A stretch of DNA of 64,000 bases. It comes from Rhabdophis nuchalis. Taxonomy: Eukaryota > Chordata > Lepidosauria > Squamata > Natricidae. The stretch is from NCBI GenBank assembly GCA_039707465.1, contig CM077645.1, positions 167,849,503 through 167,913,502 on the forward strand. The letters are read 5' to 3'. Below, piece by piece: positions 10,804 through 21,222 of the stretch (position 1 is the stretch's first letter; each line of letters begins with the position of its first letter). The translations under genes and the position numbers were made by a program. The notes beneath the pieces were generated by a model. The model worked only from the letters and a program-made list of their open reading frames with translations. It searched no databases and was not told the origin of the DNA.

Positions 10804-12781
10804 TTTTTTTATATTGAAAAAGTTTTATTGGGTTTTTACAATTTTTCCAAAAGGGAAAGGTAAGGGATACAGAAACATTTTGAGAACTTTTGTGTCGGGA
10901 TCATTGGCCCTTCCAGGGCTTCACAATAAAACATTAAGAAAGACATTTTTCAAAAGTACTACGAGATGAAAATAAGTGCATACATCCTAAATTCTCAATT
11001 CTATGCTGGCAGTCATATACAAACATCCAGATAACAAGGTTATAGTATATTAATAAAAAAACAAGCAAAGTCATTTTTTTGATCTAAGTCTCTTGGCAAT
11101 TGTATCTTCTTTTTCTCCTTCCTGGCCCCCAGCGGGCGGGGCCATGGCCCCCCCCTGCCCCCCCCGAATCTTCCCCCAGGACTGAGGAATGTTTCTTAAA
11201 AAAGGCTTCCGCCTCAACAACTGTTTTAATCCTAACTCTCCCTCCTTCCCAGAACACCAGCATCCCTTCCGGCATCGCCCACTTAAACCAAATCCCATGG
11301 TCAAACAATTTTTTGGATAAGAAGGAATACCTCCTTCTCATCTCTCTAATCTTTTTTGGGATCTGCTTCAAGATGACGACTTCCTTTTGTTGGTAAATTA
11401 ATGGGCCCCCTCTCTGCGCCTTCAAAATTCCCTCTCTGGTTGACCTTCTAACAAATTTAATGTGTATCTCTCTGGGTACTTCATTTATCCTGGCATATGC
11501 TGAATTTATTCTGTAGACTAGGTCAATGTCCCCCCTGATCTCATCTTTAGGTTTATGTAAATAGTCTGCTAAAATTGTACTCATGAGTTCAGGAAGACAT
11601 TCACCAGCCTCTTCAGAAATGTTCTGAAATCTTAAAAAATATGACATCCTTTCAAAATCCATCCTAGACATATGCCCAGTTAGTTCTCCAACCTCACTAT
11701 TAACATTTTTAAGCTCTCCCTTTGCCCCAGCCAGCCCCCCTTCCAGCTCCTCAGTCTTCTGTGTGTTCTCCAGCACTTGCTTCCGTGTTTCCAAAAGATC
11801 CTTCTTGAAGCTGCAGTTATCTTCTCTCAAGGCTTTAATTTCTTGCACCAAAACTTGTAACACTGTCTCCATAGAAGACATCCTTTGTTCCAAACCTGCC
11901 AATTCTGATTTTTGTGCCATGGTAAGCTGTTAAAGTCAGTGCCACTAAGATGGCGTTTTTTGGGTGGGGCCGTTGAAGCAAATCAGGAGGAGAAAAGTCC
12001 AAATCAGGGTTAAAAAGTTGAATATCCAGAGAAAAAACACCTTTCACAATCAATAGTTGTAGCAGAGAAGGCACTCCAGGGATGGAATCAATTAATCCAG
12101 AAATTTCTTCGTTAATAGAGAGAGGAAGTCCCAATCACAAAGGGATGTTGGTAATTTTCCATAAATGAAATAGTCATTCAAGAACAAGGGGCAGCCATCT
12201 TCCACCGCCCAAACTGAGAGCCAGCAGGAGAAAGTAGCAAAAGAAAAATTGTTTCAAGCCAGCCGGACTTAGATACATTTTGAAGAAACAAGCCGCAAAT
12301 CACTTTCGCTTGCTTCAAAGCAGTCCAGATAAGAAACGTCCGCTTCCTCACAACGAGGAGCCATTTCCAAGCGCCGCTTTAATTCTGAGGGGGGGTTTAA
12401 CAAACAAACACCCCCCTCCACATTCTTTCAGTCCAGGCTGCCAGCAAAAATAATTTTAAAGTCACTCACTCTCCACCTCGTCGCCAAAGCCCCGGAAAGC
12501 CTTCCAACCTGAACACTCAGCTCTCTCCAAATTCATCGTGCGTTACCGTCCTCCATTGGCAAAGGGAAAAAAAACCCCGCAGCATGTCTCCTCTCACCTA
12601 GACCGAAGACAAGGGCCGTTTTCCCGCTGCCGCTGAGACAAACAAATCCAGGCAAGCCAGCCTTACGGAAGGACCCCAAAAAAGGGGATGCCTCGCCCCC
12701 GTTGGGGGGCAGAAAAAAGAATAAAACGGCGGACGAGTCCCAAGACTCGTCCGTTGCCGCTGGAAGGCGGAACCGGAAGTC
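10804..12781 (-). mobile_element. Full-length LINE-1-like element with ORF1 only (HAL1-like)
   Basis: Bounded by a perfect 13-bp duplication TAAAATGCATCTT at 10791-10803 and 12782-12794. On the minus strand it opens with a GC-rich leader starting near ACTTCCGGTTCCGCC, runs through an intact ORF1 (11920-11084) and a 3'UTR of about 280 bp, and ends in AATAAAACTTTTTCAATAT plus an A run at its left edge. No endonuclease or reverse transcriptase frame lies between ORF1 and the tail. It was presumably mobilised in trans by a complete LINE-1. A 5'-truncated copy of the same 3' end is at 53597-54161. Confidence 0.85.
11084..11920 (-). CDS. LINE-1-type ORF1 protein (RNA-binding), 278 aa, intact
   Basis: The predicted 278-residue protein starts MAQKSELAGLEQRMSSMETV and has three parts. 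Residues about 5-90 form a heptad-rich coiled coil, as in ORF1p trimers. An RRM-like domain carries MSYFLRFQNI. A C-terminal domain runs from EIHIKFVRRSTREGIL through KEVVILKQIPKKIREMRRRY to WAMPEGMLVFWEGGRVRI. This order matches vertebrate LINE-1 ORF1p, which coats element RNA. No stop or frameshift interrupts it, so the insertion is probably young. It is an element protein, not a host gene, although domestication cannot be excluded without orthologue data. Confidence 0.82.
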   Translation of the reverse strand: MAQKSELAGLEQRMSSMETVLQVLVQEIKALREDNCSFKKDLLETRKQVLENTQKTEELEGGLAGAKGELKNVNSEVGELTGHMSRMDFERMSYFLRFQNISEEAGECLPELMSTILADYLHKPKDEIRGDIDLVYRINSAYARINEVPREIHIKFVRRSTREGILKAQRGGPLIYQQKEVVILKQIPKKIREMRRRYSFLSKKLFDHGIWFKWAMPEGMLVFWEGGRVRIKTVVEAEAFFKKHSSVLGEDSGGAGGGHGPARWGPGRRKRRYNCQET

Positions 12782-12794
12782 TAAAATGCATCTT

Positions 12795-13175
12795 CTCCAA
12801 GAATTCAAGATGTCATTCATAGCACTTCCATCTCCAACATTTCTATCATCCCAACAATCTTCTGGTACATTGGTTTGAGAGATAGTAAATATCTCAAAGT
12901 GACAATGGTAAACTAGATTAATTAATTTAATCTTTCTTGGTTTTTTCTTTGAAAACATTTCGTTTCTCAACCAAGAAGTTTCTGGATGAGAAGCTAAATA
13001 TTTGTAAAAAAAACAAACCAAGAAAGTCCAGTTGTCTTTTGGAAAAGCACCTTTGGGGCAACCATGACCTGAATTATTGAGAATCTCCATAGACATCTTT
13101 CCAGCAGAGGCTTTCTTCCAATAATTTTCCAGTAAATGAGGTTTATGATTATGATAGGCTACTACCATCCAGAAT
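12795..13175. other. Intergenic sequence, nothing recognised
   Basis: Unique-looking AT-rich sequence between the LINE duplication and the ATCT microsatellite. The minus-strand open frame 12533-13168 spans the element boundary and is not a gene. Confidence 0.5.
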
Positions 13176-13180
13176 GATGG

Positions 13181-13181
<1 letters not shown>

Positions 13182-13278
<97 letters not shown>
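13182..13278. repeat. (ATCT)n microsatellite
   Basis: About 24 uninterrupted ATCT units. Long pure tetranucleotide runs of this type are frequent in snakes. Likely highly polymorphic. Confidence 0.97.
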
Positions 13279-13732
13279 AGAATTCTTAGCAATTCAATAA
13301 AAGTATAGTTTTGTGCATTTGTACATATTTTTGCTATTAAATCAGAACTTCCTATGAGTTCCACTGATATATATATAGGCAGTCAAGTTACAAATATAGC
13401 ATTGATTTTACATGCTTGTATAAAGTTTTGGATTTTAGGACATTTTAAAAGTTCATTAGAACAAAAATGGGTTGAGAAAATGTTTTTGGACCCCTTCGAG
13501 AAGTAAAGAATATCATTCTCTAGAATAAAGCAATGTGTTGCAATGAAGGCATAGTTTTTCCCATTCATTTGCTTTTATTATTTTATAAGATAAACATGGC
13601 AAAAAAAATTCAGTGCAGTATTTTATCAACATTTTTCTTCAGTAGCTTGCTGATTAAAAATGAAAAAAATTGAGGAATGTATAGACTAATTTCTAATATA
13701 CCTAATCCTTTCAAAAGACTAAAATAAGAATA

Positions 13733-14073
13733 TGTTAGATAGATTTTAGGAACAGAGGGAGTCTGGACCCAGGCTACCAAAGAACAAGTCGTTTATTGTC
13801 GGTTAGACAGATACGCGAAGAACTATGTACAAAACAAGGGAAGTGCGGTAGACAGGGGTTCCCGCATTTGACAGCTACTTATACGCGAGCTGTCAAACGG
13901 GGAGCCAATCAGGCCGTTTCAGGACCTGGTTTCCCGCCAGTCGCGTCTGGGCCAATCAGATGCGATTGGCAGTTACAGACTGGCTACAGCCTGTTACCAT
14001 GGTCCTTTCAGGCAGAGTGGAAGACTTGCAGCTGGTCATATGTCGAGACCAGTCGCAAGTCGAGGACACAACA
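13733..14073 (-). repeat. 3' LTR of the Ty3 element (341 bp)
   Basis: In element orientation it begins TGTTGTGTCCTCGAC just after a polypurine tract and ends CTATCTAACA, next to the GAATA duplication. It contains a TATAAG box (13878-13883, minus strand) and an AATAAA polyadenylation signal (13792-13797), about 80 bp apart, as expected for promoter and R region. Confidence 0.88.
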
Positions 14074-14088
14074 CCCCTTTCCCCCCTC
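14074..14088 (-). other. Polypurine tract of the Ty3 element
   Basis: The minus strand reads an uninterrupted G/A run (AGGGGGGAAAGGGG) directly against the TGTTGTG start of the 3' LTR, the position of the plus-strand DNA primer in LTR elements. Confidence 0.85.
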
Positions 14089-14267
14089 GGTCTGCGCATG
14101 TGTGACTTGGCTGTCAGTCTTGGTAAGTTGCACATGTGTAGTTCGCCAAGTAGGCGGGGCGGCGCCGGATCCACCCAGATCTTCTCATTTGCTGCGGAGA
14201 GCTCGACCTGGTAAGTTGCTCCTGTGGAAGCTCCTCCCTCCGGGGAGTGGAGCTCCAGGCGGCTGCA

Positions 14268-15575
14268 TCACAGCGGCCTTCCCGAGGAGGCGTCATCGGC
14301 TGGACCGGTAAGTCGGGGCGAGGGGGCATGGCGGTTGGGGCATAGTCTTGTGGTGGCTGCCGGTTGGTGGTGGCTAGGCGGGCCTTTAGGCGCAAGGGCC
14401 CGCGCTTTTGTATCGGCTTGAGCCAGGTCCAATAAAGTTTGCCGGGAGGCGGTGTTAGAGTCAGGGAGGCCTGAATAGGCAAAGGCCTTTTGCCAACATT
14501 GCGGTAGCTCGGATTGAGGTGGGGGACTTGGCCCGACGGGGGCAACTGGGTAGGCCGATTCTGGTACCGGGGTCGGCGGCGGCGGCAGGCGGCGCCTTAG
14601 TTGATCCAGGTGGTGCCGCCACTCGGATCCATCAAGGAGGTTGACCCTGTAAGAGCAGGGGCCCGTTAGGTCACAAATGGTGGCTAGGACCCACCTTGGG
14701 TCACCTGCAAAATTCCGAGCATACACCGGGTCCCCGGGTTGGAAAAGGCGGGGAGGGGGCGCCCCCAGGTTGCAAAGCTGCACCTCGTTGTAGGATGGGT
14801 GCAGCCTGTCCAAGGTTGTCCGCAGGCGGCGGCCCATCAAGAGCTCAGCGGGGCTCTTCCCGGTGGCCGGGCAAGGAGTGGAGTGCTGACCCAGGAGGTA
14901 AGCAGACACCCTTGCAGGCCAGTCCCCCTTGGTCATCCGTCCCAAAGCCTCCTTGGCTGAGCGGACGGCCCTTTCCGCCCGGCCGTTGGAGGCCGGATGA
15001 TAAGGAGCCACTGGCGTGTGGCGGATCCCTTGGGAGGTCAGGAACTCCTGGAAGGCGGTGGACTGGAACTGGGGCCCGTTGTCGGACACCAAGATGTCCG
15101 GCAACCCGTGCGTCGCGAAAAGGCGGCGCAAAGCCCTGACCGTACTCTCTGCTGTGGTGGAGGCCATCAGGACAACATCCACCCAGCGTAAGTAGGCGTC
15201 CACCACCACCAGGAACGTCTGGCCGCGGAAGGGACCCGCGAAGTCAATGTGGAGCCTGGACCACGGGCTCCGGGGCAGGTCCCACTCCCTGGGGGCGGCG
15301 ACCGGTGGGGTGGGGCGGGAAGACTGGCAGGTGACACAACCCCCAACCCAGGCTGCTATCTCCGCATCCATGCATGGCCACCACACATAGCTCCGGGCGA
15401 GCACCTTCATCCGAGCTATGCCGGGGTGGTCCGCATGGAGTGACTGGAGCACCTGGTGCCGGAGGGGGGGGATGATGACCCGTCCCCCCAGCACAAGCAG
15501 CCGCAGTGGAGCGAGAGCTCCAGCTGGCGTGACTTGTAGTGCCGAAATTCTTCGGCCACGCTGCCTGAAGGCCAC
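14268..15575 (-). pseudogene. Ty3 integrase region
   Basis: A 435-residue open segment. Near residues 47-83 is the HHCC zinc domain (LHADHPG, then C80-x2-C83). The catalytic core has D111 (HIDFAGP), D165 (SDNGPQF) and E201 (GRAERAV), so D-x53-D-x35-E is intact. A C-terminal GPY/F-like region (LTGPCSYRV) follows near an RHHLDQLRRR motif. The segment lost its upstream pol context through frameshifts, so it is treated as part of a dead polyprotein. Confidence 0.88.
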
Positions 15576-15624
15576 CCTCGCAGGACCCAGGTAGAGACCT
15601 GGGACAGGACAGGGTCGGCCTTGG

Positions 15625-16104
15625 TCAGGGCAGCGACGTCAGGGGCAGGCCGGAGTCCACCACGGACAAGACGGACTGGGCCGGCACCGGCTCCGGGTCC
15701 GCCTTGGGGAGGGGACATCTGCTCAGGGCATCCGCGTGCCCGAGCTGTTTGCCTGGACGGTAGTACAGCGTATAATTATACGCTGCCAGGAACTCCGTCC
15801 ACCGGGTCATCCTGGGAGACAAGATGGGGGGGGGTCGGACGGTCACCGGCCAACAGCCCAAGGAGCGGCTTGTGGTCTGTGAAGATTGCAAAAGTCCGAC
15901 CATACAGGTAATGGTGGAACTTTTTAATCCCGGACACTATAGCCAGCGCTCCTTGTCGATCTGGCTATAGTTTCGCTCCATCGGAGAAATTGTCCGCGAA
16001 TAAAAAGCAATGGGGGCTTCTGAGCCATCGGAGAAGGAATGGCTCAGGACAGCCCCAGGCCGAAGGGGGAGGCATCGCATGCTAGTGTCATAGGCAGCCT
16101 GTCA
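15625..16104 (-). pseudogene. Ty3 RNase H and connection region, frameshifted
   Basis: Fragments in several frames. One carries the end of a Ty3-type RNase H region, with DHKPL-like wording split by a frameshift at a run of Gs near 15826, then MTRWTEFLAAYNYTLYYRPG and LGHADALSRCP. The last motif is the standard NxxADALSR end of gypsy RNase H. The reading frame is broken at least twice. Confidence 0.8.
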
Positions 16105-16911
16105 TCATATTGCACTAGGACTGCCTCTGACGTAAGCATTGCTTTGACAGCTGCGAACGCATGCGCCTCGCGGTTGCCCCAGCGCCAGGCCGCGGATCGG
16201 TCGAGCAACCGATGCAGCGGCTCGGCTACCGATGCTTTTGTGGGGGATGAAAGGCGTGTAAAAATTTAAAATGCCGAGGAACGCCTGCAACTCCGCCTTG
16301 GAGGCAGGCGTGGGGGCGTTCTTGATGGCCTCGACCTTTGCGGGGGTGGGGTGAATGCCCTGGGCATCAATCATGAAGCCCAATAATTCTACCCTCGGCG
16401 CTGCAAAAACGCATTTGCTGCGCTTCAATTTCAAACCCGCGCCCCTGAAAATACTGAGGACCTTCCTGAGGACTTTGGCGAGTTCTGAGACGCTGGAGGC
16501 AGCTATCAGAACATCGTCAAAGTACGGGACCACGCCTGGGAGCCCGTGGAGCAGGCGCTCCATGAGGCTCTGGAAGATCCCCGGGGCGACGGACACGCCG
16601 AATTATAAACGGCGACAGCGAAAAGCCCCTCGGTGGGTGATGATGGTCTGCGCCTCCGCAGCAGCGTCATCCACCGGGAGCTATTGATAGGCCTGAGCCA
16701 TATCCAGCTTTGCAAATATGCAACCTTGCCCCAGGGAGTGGAGCAGGTCTTGCACTACGGGCACTGGATATCGGTTCACCTGGAACCCACGGTTGATGGT
16801 CGACTTGTAGTCAGCGCAAATGTGGACGGACCCGTCGGGCTTGATGGGGACCACTATTGGGGTCTCCCATTTTGCCTGGTCCACGGGTTCGAGCACGCCT
16901 TGCGCCACCAA
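16105..16911 (-). pseudogene. Ty3 reverse transcriptase, broken
   Basis: Recognisable RT blocks: VVPIKPDGSVHICADYK, then FAKLDMAQAYQ followed at once by an in-frame stop (near 16681), then two compensating frameshifts around 16600-16640, then SVAPGIFQSLME and the catalytic box VVPYFDDVLIA. Another frameshift follows FLGILNFYTPFIPHK. The YFDD catalytic pair is retained but the enzyme cannot be made. Confidence 0.88.
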
Positions 16912-16994
16912 GCGGTCAAGTTCCGCGTCAACTTTGGGCTTCAGCGCGAACGGCAGCCTGCAGGCCTTGAGTCGAATGGGTGCAACCTAGGGGT

Positions 16995-18383
16995 CTAGGT
17001 TAAGCGAGACGGGGTGCCCCTGTAAGTGCCCAGCCGGCCATCGAAGACGTCGGCAAACTCCCCAAGCACCCCACTGACAGGCGAGGAAGCGGGAATCGAG
17101 TGCACCCCATGCACAGAGAGGCCCAGGGATGGGAACCAGTCCAGGCCGATGATGGCCGCGAGGGGGCTGGTAACGACCAAGATGGGCAGGTTCCCATGGA
17201 ACGGCCCATAGTCGACCCTCAGGGACGTCTGCCCCAAGGTGGGAATGGGGGACCCCTGGTAATCCTTTAGGACCGTTAGAGGAGGGGACAGGCCGCTAGT
17301 GGTCAGGCCGGGGCGCAATTTGGCTAGTTGGGCCCAAGAAATGATCGACCTTGAGGAGCCCGAGTCGACCTCCATTAGGACCCCCACCCCCTCCAGCTTC
17401 ACAGTTGTCCTTAGCCGCGTACGCTCGGAGAAGTCTGTGTCCGGTGGAGCTAGCATGTCAGTCAAAGCGAAGCAGCCAGCCGGCTGCTGCTGCTGTTGCT
17501 GCTGCTGGCGGCGGTTCGGGCGCCTCTGGTTCGGCTGGCGGGGTGGCTGTGCTTGCCGGTTGTCGGGAAGCTGGCACTGGGCTCCGGAGGCAGGCGATGC
17601 AGGCAAGGGCAGCGTGGCGCGGCAGACAGCTGCCAGGTGGCCTTTTCGGCTGCAGCGGCGGCATACAGTGGCCCCGAATGGGAAATCGGCTCGGGGGTGA
17701 CTTCCCCCACAGCCCAGGCAAGGCGTTCGTCCGGATGCCGAAGGAGGCTGGAAGGCAGCCCTGTGGCTGGCCGACCGCACGTTGGCGACCTGGTCCTCCA
17801 GATCCAGGTCTTCCAGCGGGGCAAGCTCCTTGACCATGCAGGCGCGGGGAGAGGACAGCAGTCCTTGGCCGTGGGCAAGGTCGGGGGTAGACGTTTCAGA
17901 GAGTTCGTCTGCCCGTGCTTCCTCCACCGCCTGTTCCAGAGTGAGCTCCGTTTTTGCCAGGAGGCGCCTCCTCAGGCAAACGTCTTTGACGCCAAAGACG
18001 AATTGTTCGAGGAGGGACTCATTCAGGAAGGCGGCCGGAAAATCACAGGGTATGGCGGTCGCCCTCAAAGATTGCAAAAACTCTGTTACGGTTTGCGTCT
18101 GTTTCTGCACGCATTGGCGGAATGCAAACCGGTGCGCTATCTTGGACGGCACGGGCGCGTAGTGGGCGCGAAGCCGTTCAATCAGGGTGTCCCACGGCAG
18201 CTCGTAGACAGCTGCCGGGGCTGCTATGGTGCGTGCCGTCGCGAACAGGTCGGGGCCTCCGCAGCCCAGAAAGTAGCCGAGTTTTCTGGCCGGCGACAAG
18301 GCGCCGAAATCTTTGGCCAGCAGGAAGCACTCAAAATGTGCCATAAAGGAGGCGAAGGGAGCGAACGGTGGCACGGTCGCCAT
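16995..18383 (-). CDS. Ty3 gag-protease segment, 462 codons open
   Basis: The ATG at 18383 opens a frame with a gag-like helical N-terminus (to about residue 165). A zinc-knuckle pair follows: the first is damaged (C222, C225, H229, last Cys replaced by Phe), the second is complete (C241-x2-C244-x4-H249-x4-C254). A Gln run (about 294-300) precedes an aspartic protease with the catalytic motif D340-SGS. The open frame ends just before the RT blocks. As part of an inactive element it is probably not expressed as a functional polyprotein. Confidence 0.85.
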   Translation of the reverse strand: MATVPPFAPFASFMAHFECFLLAKDFGALSPARKLGYFLGCGGPDLFATARTIAAPAAVYELPWDTLIERLRAHYAPVPSKIAHRFAFRQCVQKQTQTVTEFLQSLRATAIPCDFPAAFLNESLLEQFVFGVKDVCLRRRLLAKTELTLEQAVEEARADELSETSTPDLAHGQGLLSSPRACMVKELAPLEDLDLEDQVANVRSASHRAAFQPPSASGRTPCLGCGGSHPRADFPFGATVCRRCSRKGHLAAVCRATLPLPASPASGAQCQLPDNRQAQPPRQPNQRRPNRRQQQQQQQQPAGCFALTDMLAPPDTDFSERTRLRTTVKLEGVGVLMEVDSGSSRSIISWAQLAKLRPGLTTSGLSPPLTVLKDYQGSPIPTLGQTSLRVDYGPFHGNLPILVVTSPLAAIIGLDWFPSLGLSVHGVHSIPASSPVSGVLGEFADVFDGRLGTYRGTPSRLT

Positions 18384-18449
18384 GTTGATCGTACCGCAAA
18401 GAAAAAAGGAGCGAGGAAAAAATGAAAAGAAAAAGAATTCGCTAGGCCT

Positions 18450-18470
18450 GGCCCCCAGTCCTCGTTGCCA
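18450..18470 (-). other. Primer-binding site of the Ty3 element
   Basis: The minus strand reads TGGCAACGAGGACTGGGGGC one base after the 5' LTR remnant. TGG at this place pairs with the CCA end of a tRNA. I did not assign the tRNA. Confidence 0.7.
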
Positions 18471-18471
18471 G

Positions 18472-18490
18472 TGTTAGATTAGACACAACA
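18472..18490 (-). repeat. 5' LTR remnant of the Ty3 element (19 bp)
   Basis: TGTTGTGTCTAATCTAACA joins the first 9 bases and last 8 or so bases of the 341-bp 3' LTR. Both tips, the neighbouring primer-binding site and the GAATA duplication remain, so nearly all of the LTR was lost internally. Confidence 0.82.
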
Positions 18491-18495
18491 GAATA

Positions 18496-19750
18496 TTTTT
18501 ACTGGAAATAGATAGGCTATATTTAAAAAAAAACCTCTTCAATTGGGTTTTCTTCCAACCTCAATATTGCCAGGAATCATGATCAGAGGTCAGATTTATA
18601 AGGCAAGCCTATTTGACTTGTGTAGATCCAACAAAACACAATGCTATGCCAACAGTCCCAAATAATTTTATATACATCTGCCCTTCACAAGACACATTTC
18701 TAAAGCCAAGTTTCCCCAAAATTTGGATTTCAAGGTGGCTCATAATAACATGGACTGCATAATTATTATTTTTTTAAAGTTACCCAAGTGCCATCTAAGT
18801 TTTGTGAATTCCGGGGGGGGGGGAGCTTTCCTGTAAAAATGGGCTCTTGACAATTGGGAGATCCTAATTCACAATTTATTCTGGAGTTCTCATTTTTTTA
18901 ACAATTACTGAAATAATTGCATTTGTGCATTGCAAACTTACTCCTTTAACAATTAAGGCATCTACTTTCGATAATACAGTATATTGACTAAAGAAAAGTA
19001 AAAGTAAAAACGGAAAATGTTTCAGTAAATCTACTAACTATATACTATGTTAAAGAAATTATAATGTTTCATATCCACTAGATCACACAGGATAAGGAGC
19101 AAACATTAATATATTTGTGTACAAAAAGGATAAACATAGAATTAGTAATGAACAGTCTCTGACCCTTTCTATTCCAGGAACTTTCATAACAGTCTGTCTG
19201 TATTTAAAGACCTGAGGTCAAGGAAACATTCCTAAGGAATCTCTCACTTTTTAGTATGTTTAAAACTTACCAAAAAATCCCGTCTTTTTATCCTAATTAT
19301 AGGCCCCGCTGATTTTAATTTGAAAAACATCTGCATTTTAATTCTCCAAAAAAATTAAAACATTTACTTTTAAGCTCAAAAAATAGCAACTTTACTAAAA
19401 CAAGTCAGAGCGCAATAGAGTGATAGAGCAAACTACTGACTGCAAAATATCTATGTTCAGTTTTTGATCTCTCTAGTATCCAAGAGTAAGGGTTCTGAGA
19501 AAGATATTACAGAAAAGATCAAAACTATACAGTCTTTCTGTTAAGTACTGTATGTGGATTGGAAAACATAGAGGAGGAAAACGTATTGAGGAATAGCAAT
19601 AATTGTCCATTTAAGGTTGGAAAAGCACTGGGAATTTCCCCCCCCCTCCCTGTAACACTTGATGCTTGTTAACTTGTGATATTATAGGATTGTTTGACAT
19701 TTCCTAGATAAACTAAGAATCAAGCCTTCTCATGTGATATTGATATTCAG
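18496..19750. other. Intergenic sequence, nothing clear recognised
   Basis: AT-rich sequence with only short runs such as (G)9 near 18813 and poly-C near 19639. No supported gene. Confidence 0.5.
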
Positions 19751-19751
19751 A

Positions 19752-19806
19752 TTTTCAGCCTCTTTTGGGAGGAAAAAAGGTGCTTCTTATACTTCAAAAA
19801 TACGGT
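19752..19806 (-). repeat. Isolated terminus of the ATACGG-TIR DNA transposon
   Basis: TTTTCAGCCTCTTTTGGGAG, then GGTGCTTCTTATACTTC and AAAAATACGGTA, match the right ends at 36590-36645 and 41680-41699. No partner end is present, so this is a fragment. Confidence 0.65.
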
Positions 19807-19809
19807 AAT

Positions 19810-19972
19810 CCTTGAGATACAACCCTAATGGAGCCTGCCCATTATCATAAGTCAAGTCTGTCATAAAATGGATCACTCATTTTATGACGTTTTTACTGTG
19901 CTTGTTCAGTAAATCAACTGGATAATTAAGTGAAGAAACATTGGTTTTGCTATTTTCTTTGGTTCATTAAAT
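19810..19972. repeat. Dispersed GTTAAGTGA-class repeat, left part (split by hAT)
   Basis: Phrases such as GAGATACAACCCTAATGG, CATAAGTCAAGTCTGTCAT and AATTAAGTGAAGAAACATTG match the dispersed repeat. It resumes after the hAT at 21223 with GACCTTCACAATTGTTAAGT. Confidence 0.55.
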
Positions 19973-21222
19973 CAGGGGTCCCCAACCCCCGGGCCACGGA
20001 CCGGTGCCGGTCCGTGGCTTGGTAGGAACCGGGCCGCAGGGCGGAGGAGGAGGAGGAGGGGGCAGCCCCCTGGGCAGAGCACGCAGGAGAACGCAGGCGC
20101 GGCTGTTCGCGCCGTTGGAGTGTGGCTCTTCCTCCACCCTCGTCGACGGTGGGACTCCTGGGCGCCGCCGCCCCTCCCTACCGGCCGCCGATTCCCTTCC
20201 TCCCCCCCCCCATACACGGAGCCTTCTCAGTTCCTCGAAGGAGCCTGAGTGAACAAACGAGCAACCAAGCGCGGCGCCCGGGCGGGCGAGGCAGGCTAAG
20301 GCGAGTGAGCACGGCGGCCCGGGCTGAGGAGGCTCTGGGGGGGGACGACAGACAGACAGAGAGAGGCACAGACACAGAGAGAGACAGGGAGGGAGGGGGG
20401 AATCAGAGAGTGACAGACACACACACAGAGACAGGGAGAGAAAGAGAGACACAGAATGAGTGATTAAGTGCGTGGATGCAAGACAGACAGACATATACAC
20501 ACACATAGAGTGACAGATGGGCGGACGAAGCAGAGAGAGAGAGAGAGAGAGAAAGAAAAAGAAAGTGGGAGAGAGAGAGAGAAAGAAAGAGAAAGAGAGA
20601 AAGAGAAAGAAAGACAGACAGAGAAAGAGAGACAGAAAGGAAAGAGAGAGAAAAAAGAGAGAAAGAGAGGAAGAAAGAGACAGAAAGAGAAAGAGAGAAA
20701 GAAAGAGAGAAAGATGGAAAGAAAGAGAGAGAAAGAGAAATAAATAAAGAGAGAAAGAGGGAAAGAAAGAGAAAGAGAGAAAGAGAAAGAAATAAAGAGA
20801 GAAAGAGGGAAAGAAAGAGAACGAAAGAGAAAGAGAAAGAAAAAGAAAGAGAGAAAGAAAGAGAAAGAGACAGAAAGAAAGAGAAAGAAAGAGAGAAAGA
20901 GAAAGAAATAAAGAGAGAAAGAGGGAAAAAGAGAAAGAAAGAGAAAGAAAGAGACAGAGAAAGAAAGAAAAAAGAGAGAAAGAAAGAAAGAAAGAAAGAA
21001 AGAAAGGAAGGAAGGAAGGAAGGAAGGAAGGAAGAAAGAACTTATGACCACAATTGAGCACAAAAGTTTGGTTGTTAACCAAGACCATTGTTAAGTGAGT
21101 TTCACATTTTCCAAGTTGGCCACGCGCACCCAGTCACATGACTGCTGAGCCACACAGCCGGTCCGCAAAATTTTCTTTAAAATGAAACCGGTCCCAGGGG
21201 CAAAAAAGGTTGGGGATCCCTG
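19973..21222. mobile_element. hAT element, family B (TIR CAGGGGTCCCCAACC) with GA-rich core
   Basis: The ends CAGGGGTCCCCAACC and GGTTGGGGATCCCTG are inverted repeats, and the flanks are a perfect 8-bp duplication CATTAAAT (19965-19972, 21223-21230). Near the left end is a hairpin of CCACGGACCGG and CCGGTCCGTGG. The interior from about 20050 is a GC-rich block, then a 700-bp purine tract, then ACTTATGACCACAATTGAGC. No transposase is encoded. The interior is shared with a different hAT family at 51531. Confidence 0.9.
20341..21038. repeat. Long (GA/GAAA)n polypurine tract inside hAT family B
   Basis: Nearly 700 bp of G/A with a few A/C dinucleotides at its left end and (GGAA)n at its right end. 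Its mirror symmetry could permit triplex (H-DNA) folding. Long open frames on both strands here (373 and 199 codons) are low-complexity artefacts. Confidence 0.95.

Larger units (their letters stand above)
13733..18490 (-). mobile_element. Degenerate Ty3/gypsy LTR retrotransposon
   Basis: A 4.76-kb element on the minus strand, flanked by the 5-bp duplication GAATA at 13728-13732 and 18491-18495. In its own direction the order is 5' LTR remnant, primer-binding site, gag with zinc knuckle and protease, reverse transcriptase, RNase H, integrase, polypurine tract and full 3' LTR. Integrase last is the Ty3/gypsy order. The wording of the integrase (HHCC then D,D35E, then a GPY/F-like region, no chromodomain) resembles Mag-type elements often annotated as K02A2.6-like. 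Stops and frameshifts in the pol region make it inactive. G+C is far higher than in the flanks. Confidence 0.92.

Noticed and set aside
12533..13168. 211-codon minus-strand open frame
   Set aside because: Crosses the boundary of the LINE-1-like element and its duplication, so it cannot be an old gene.
13182..13278. CRISPR-like array
   Set aside because: A pure 4-bp microsatellite without spacers, in a vertebrate genome.
17496..18425. 309-codon plus-strand open frame
   Set aside because: Antisense to the Ty3 gag segment, whose zinc knuckle and protease motifs read on the other strand.
19967..21088. Minus-strand 373-codon open frame rich in Phe, Leu and Ser, and companions
   Set aside because: It is the translation of a GA/GAAA simple repeat; there is no codon bias or domain.
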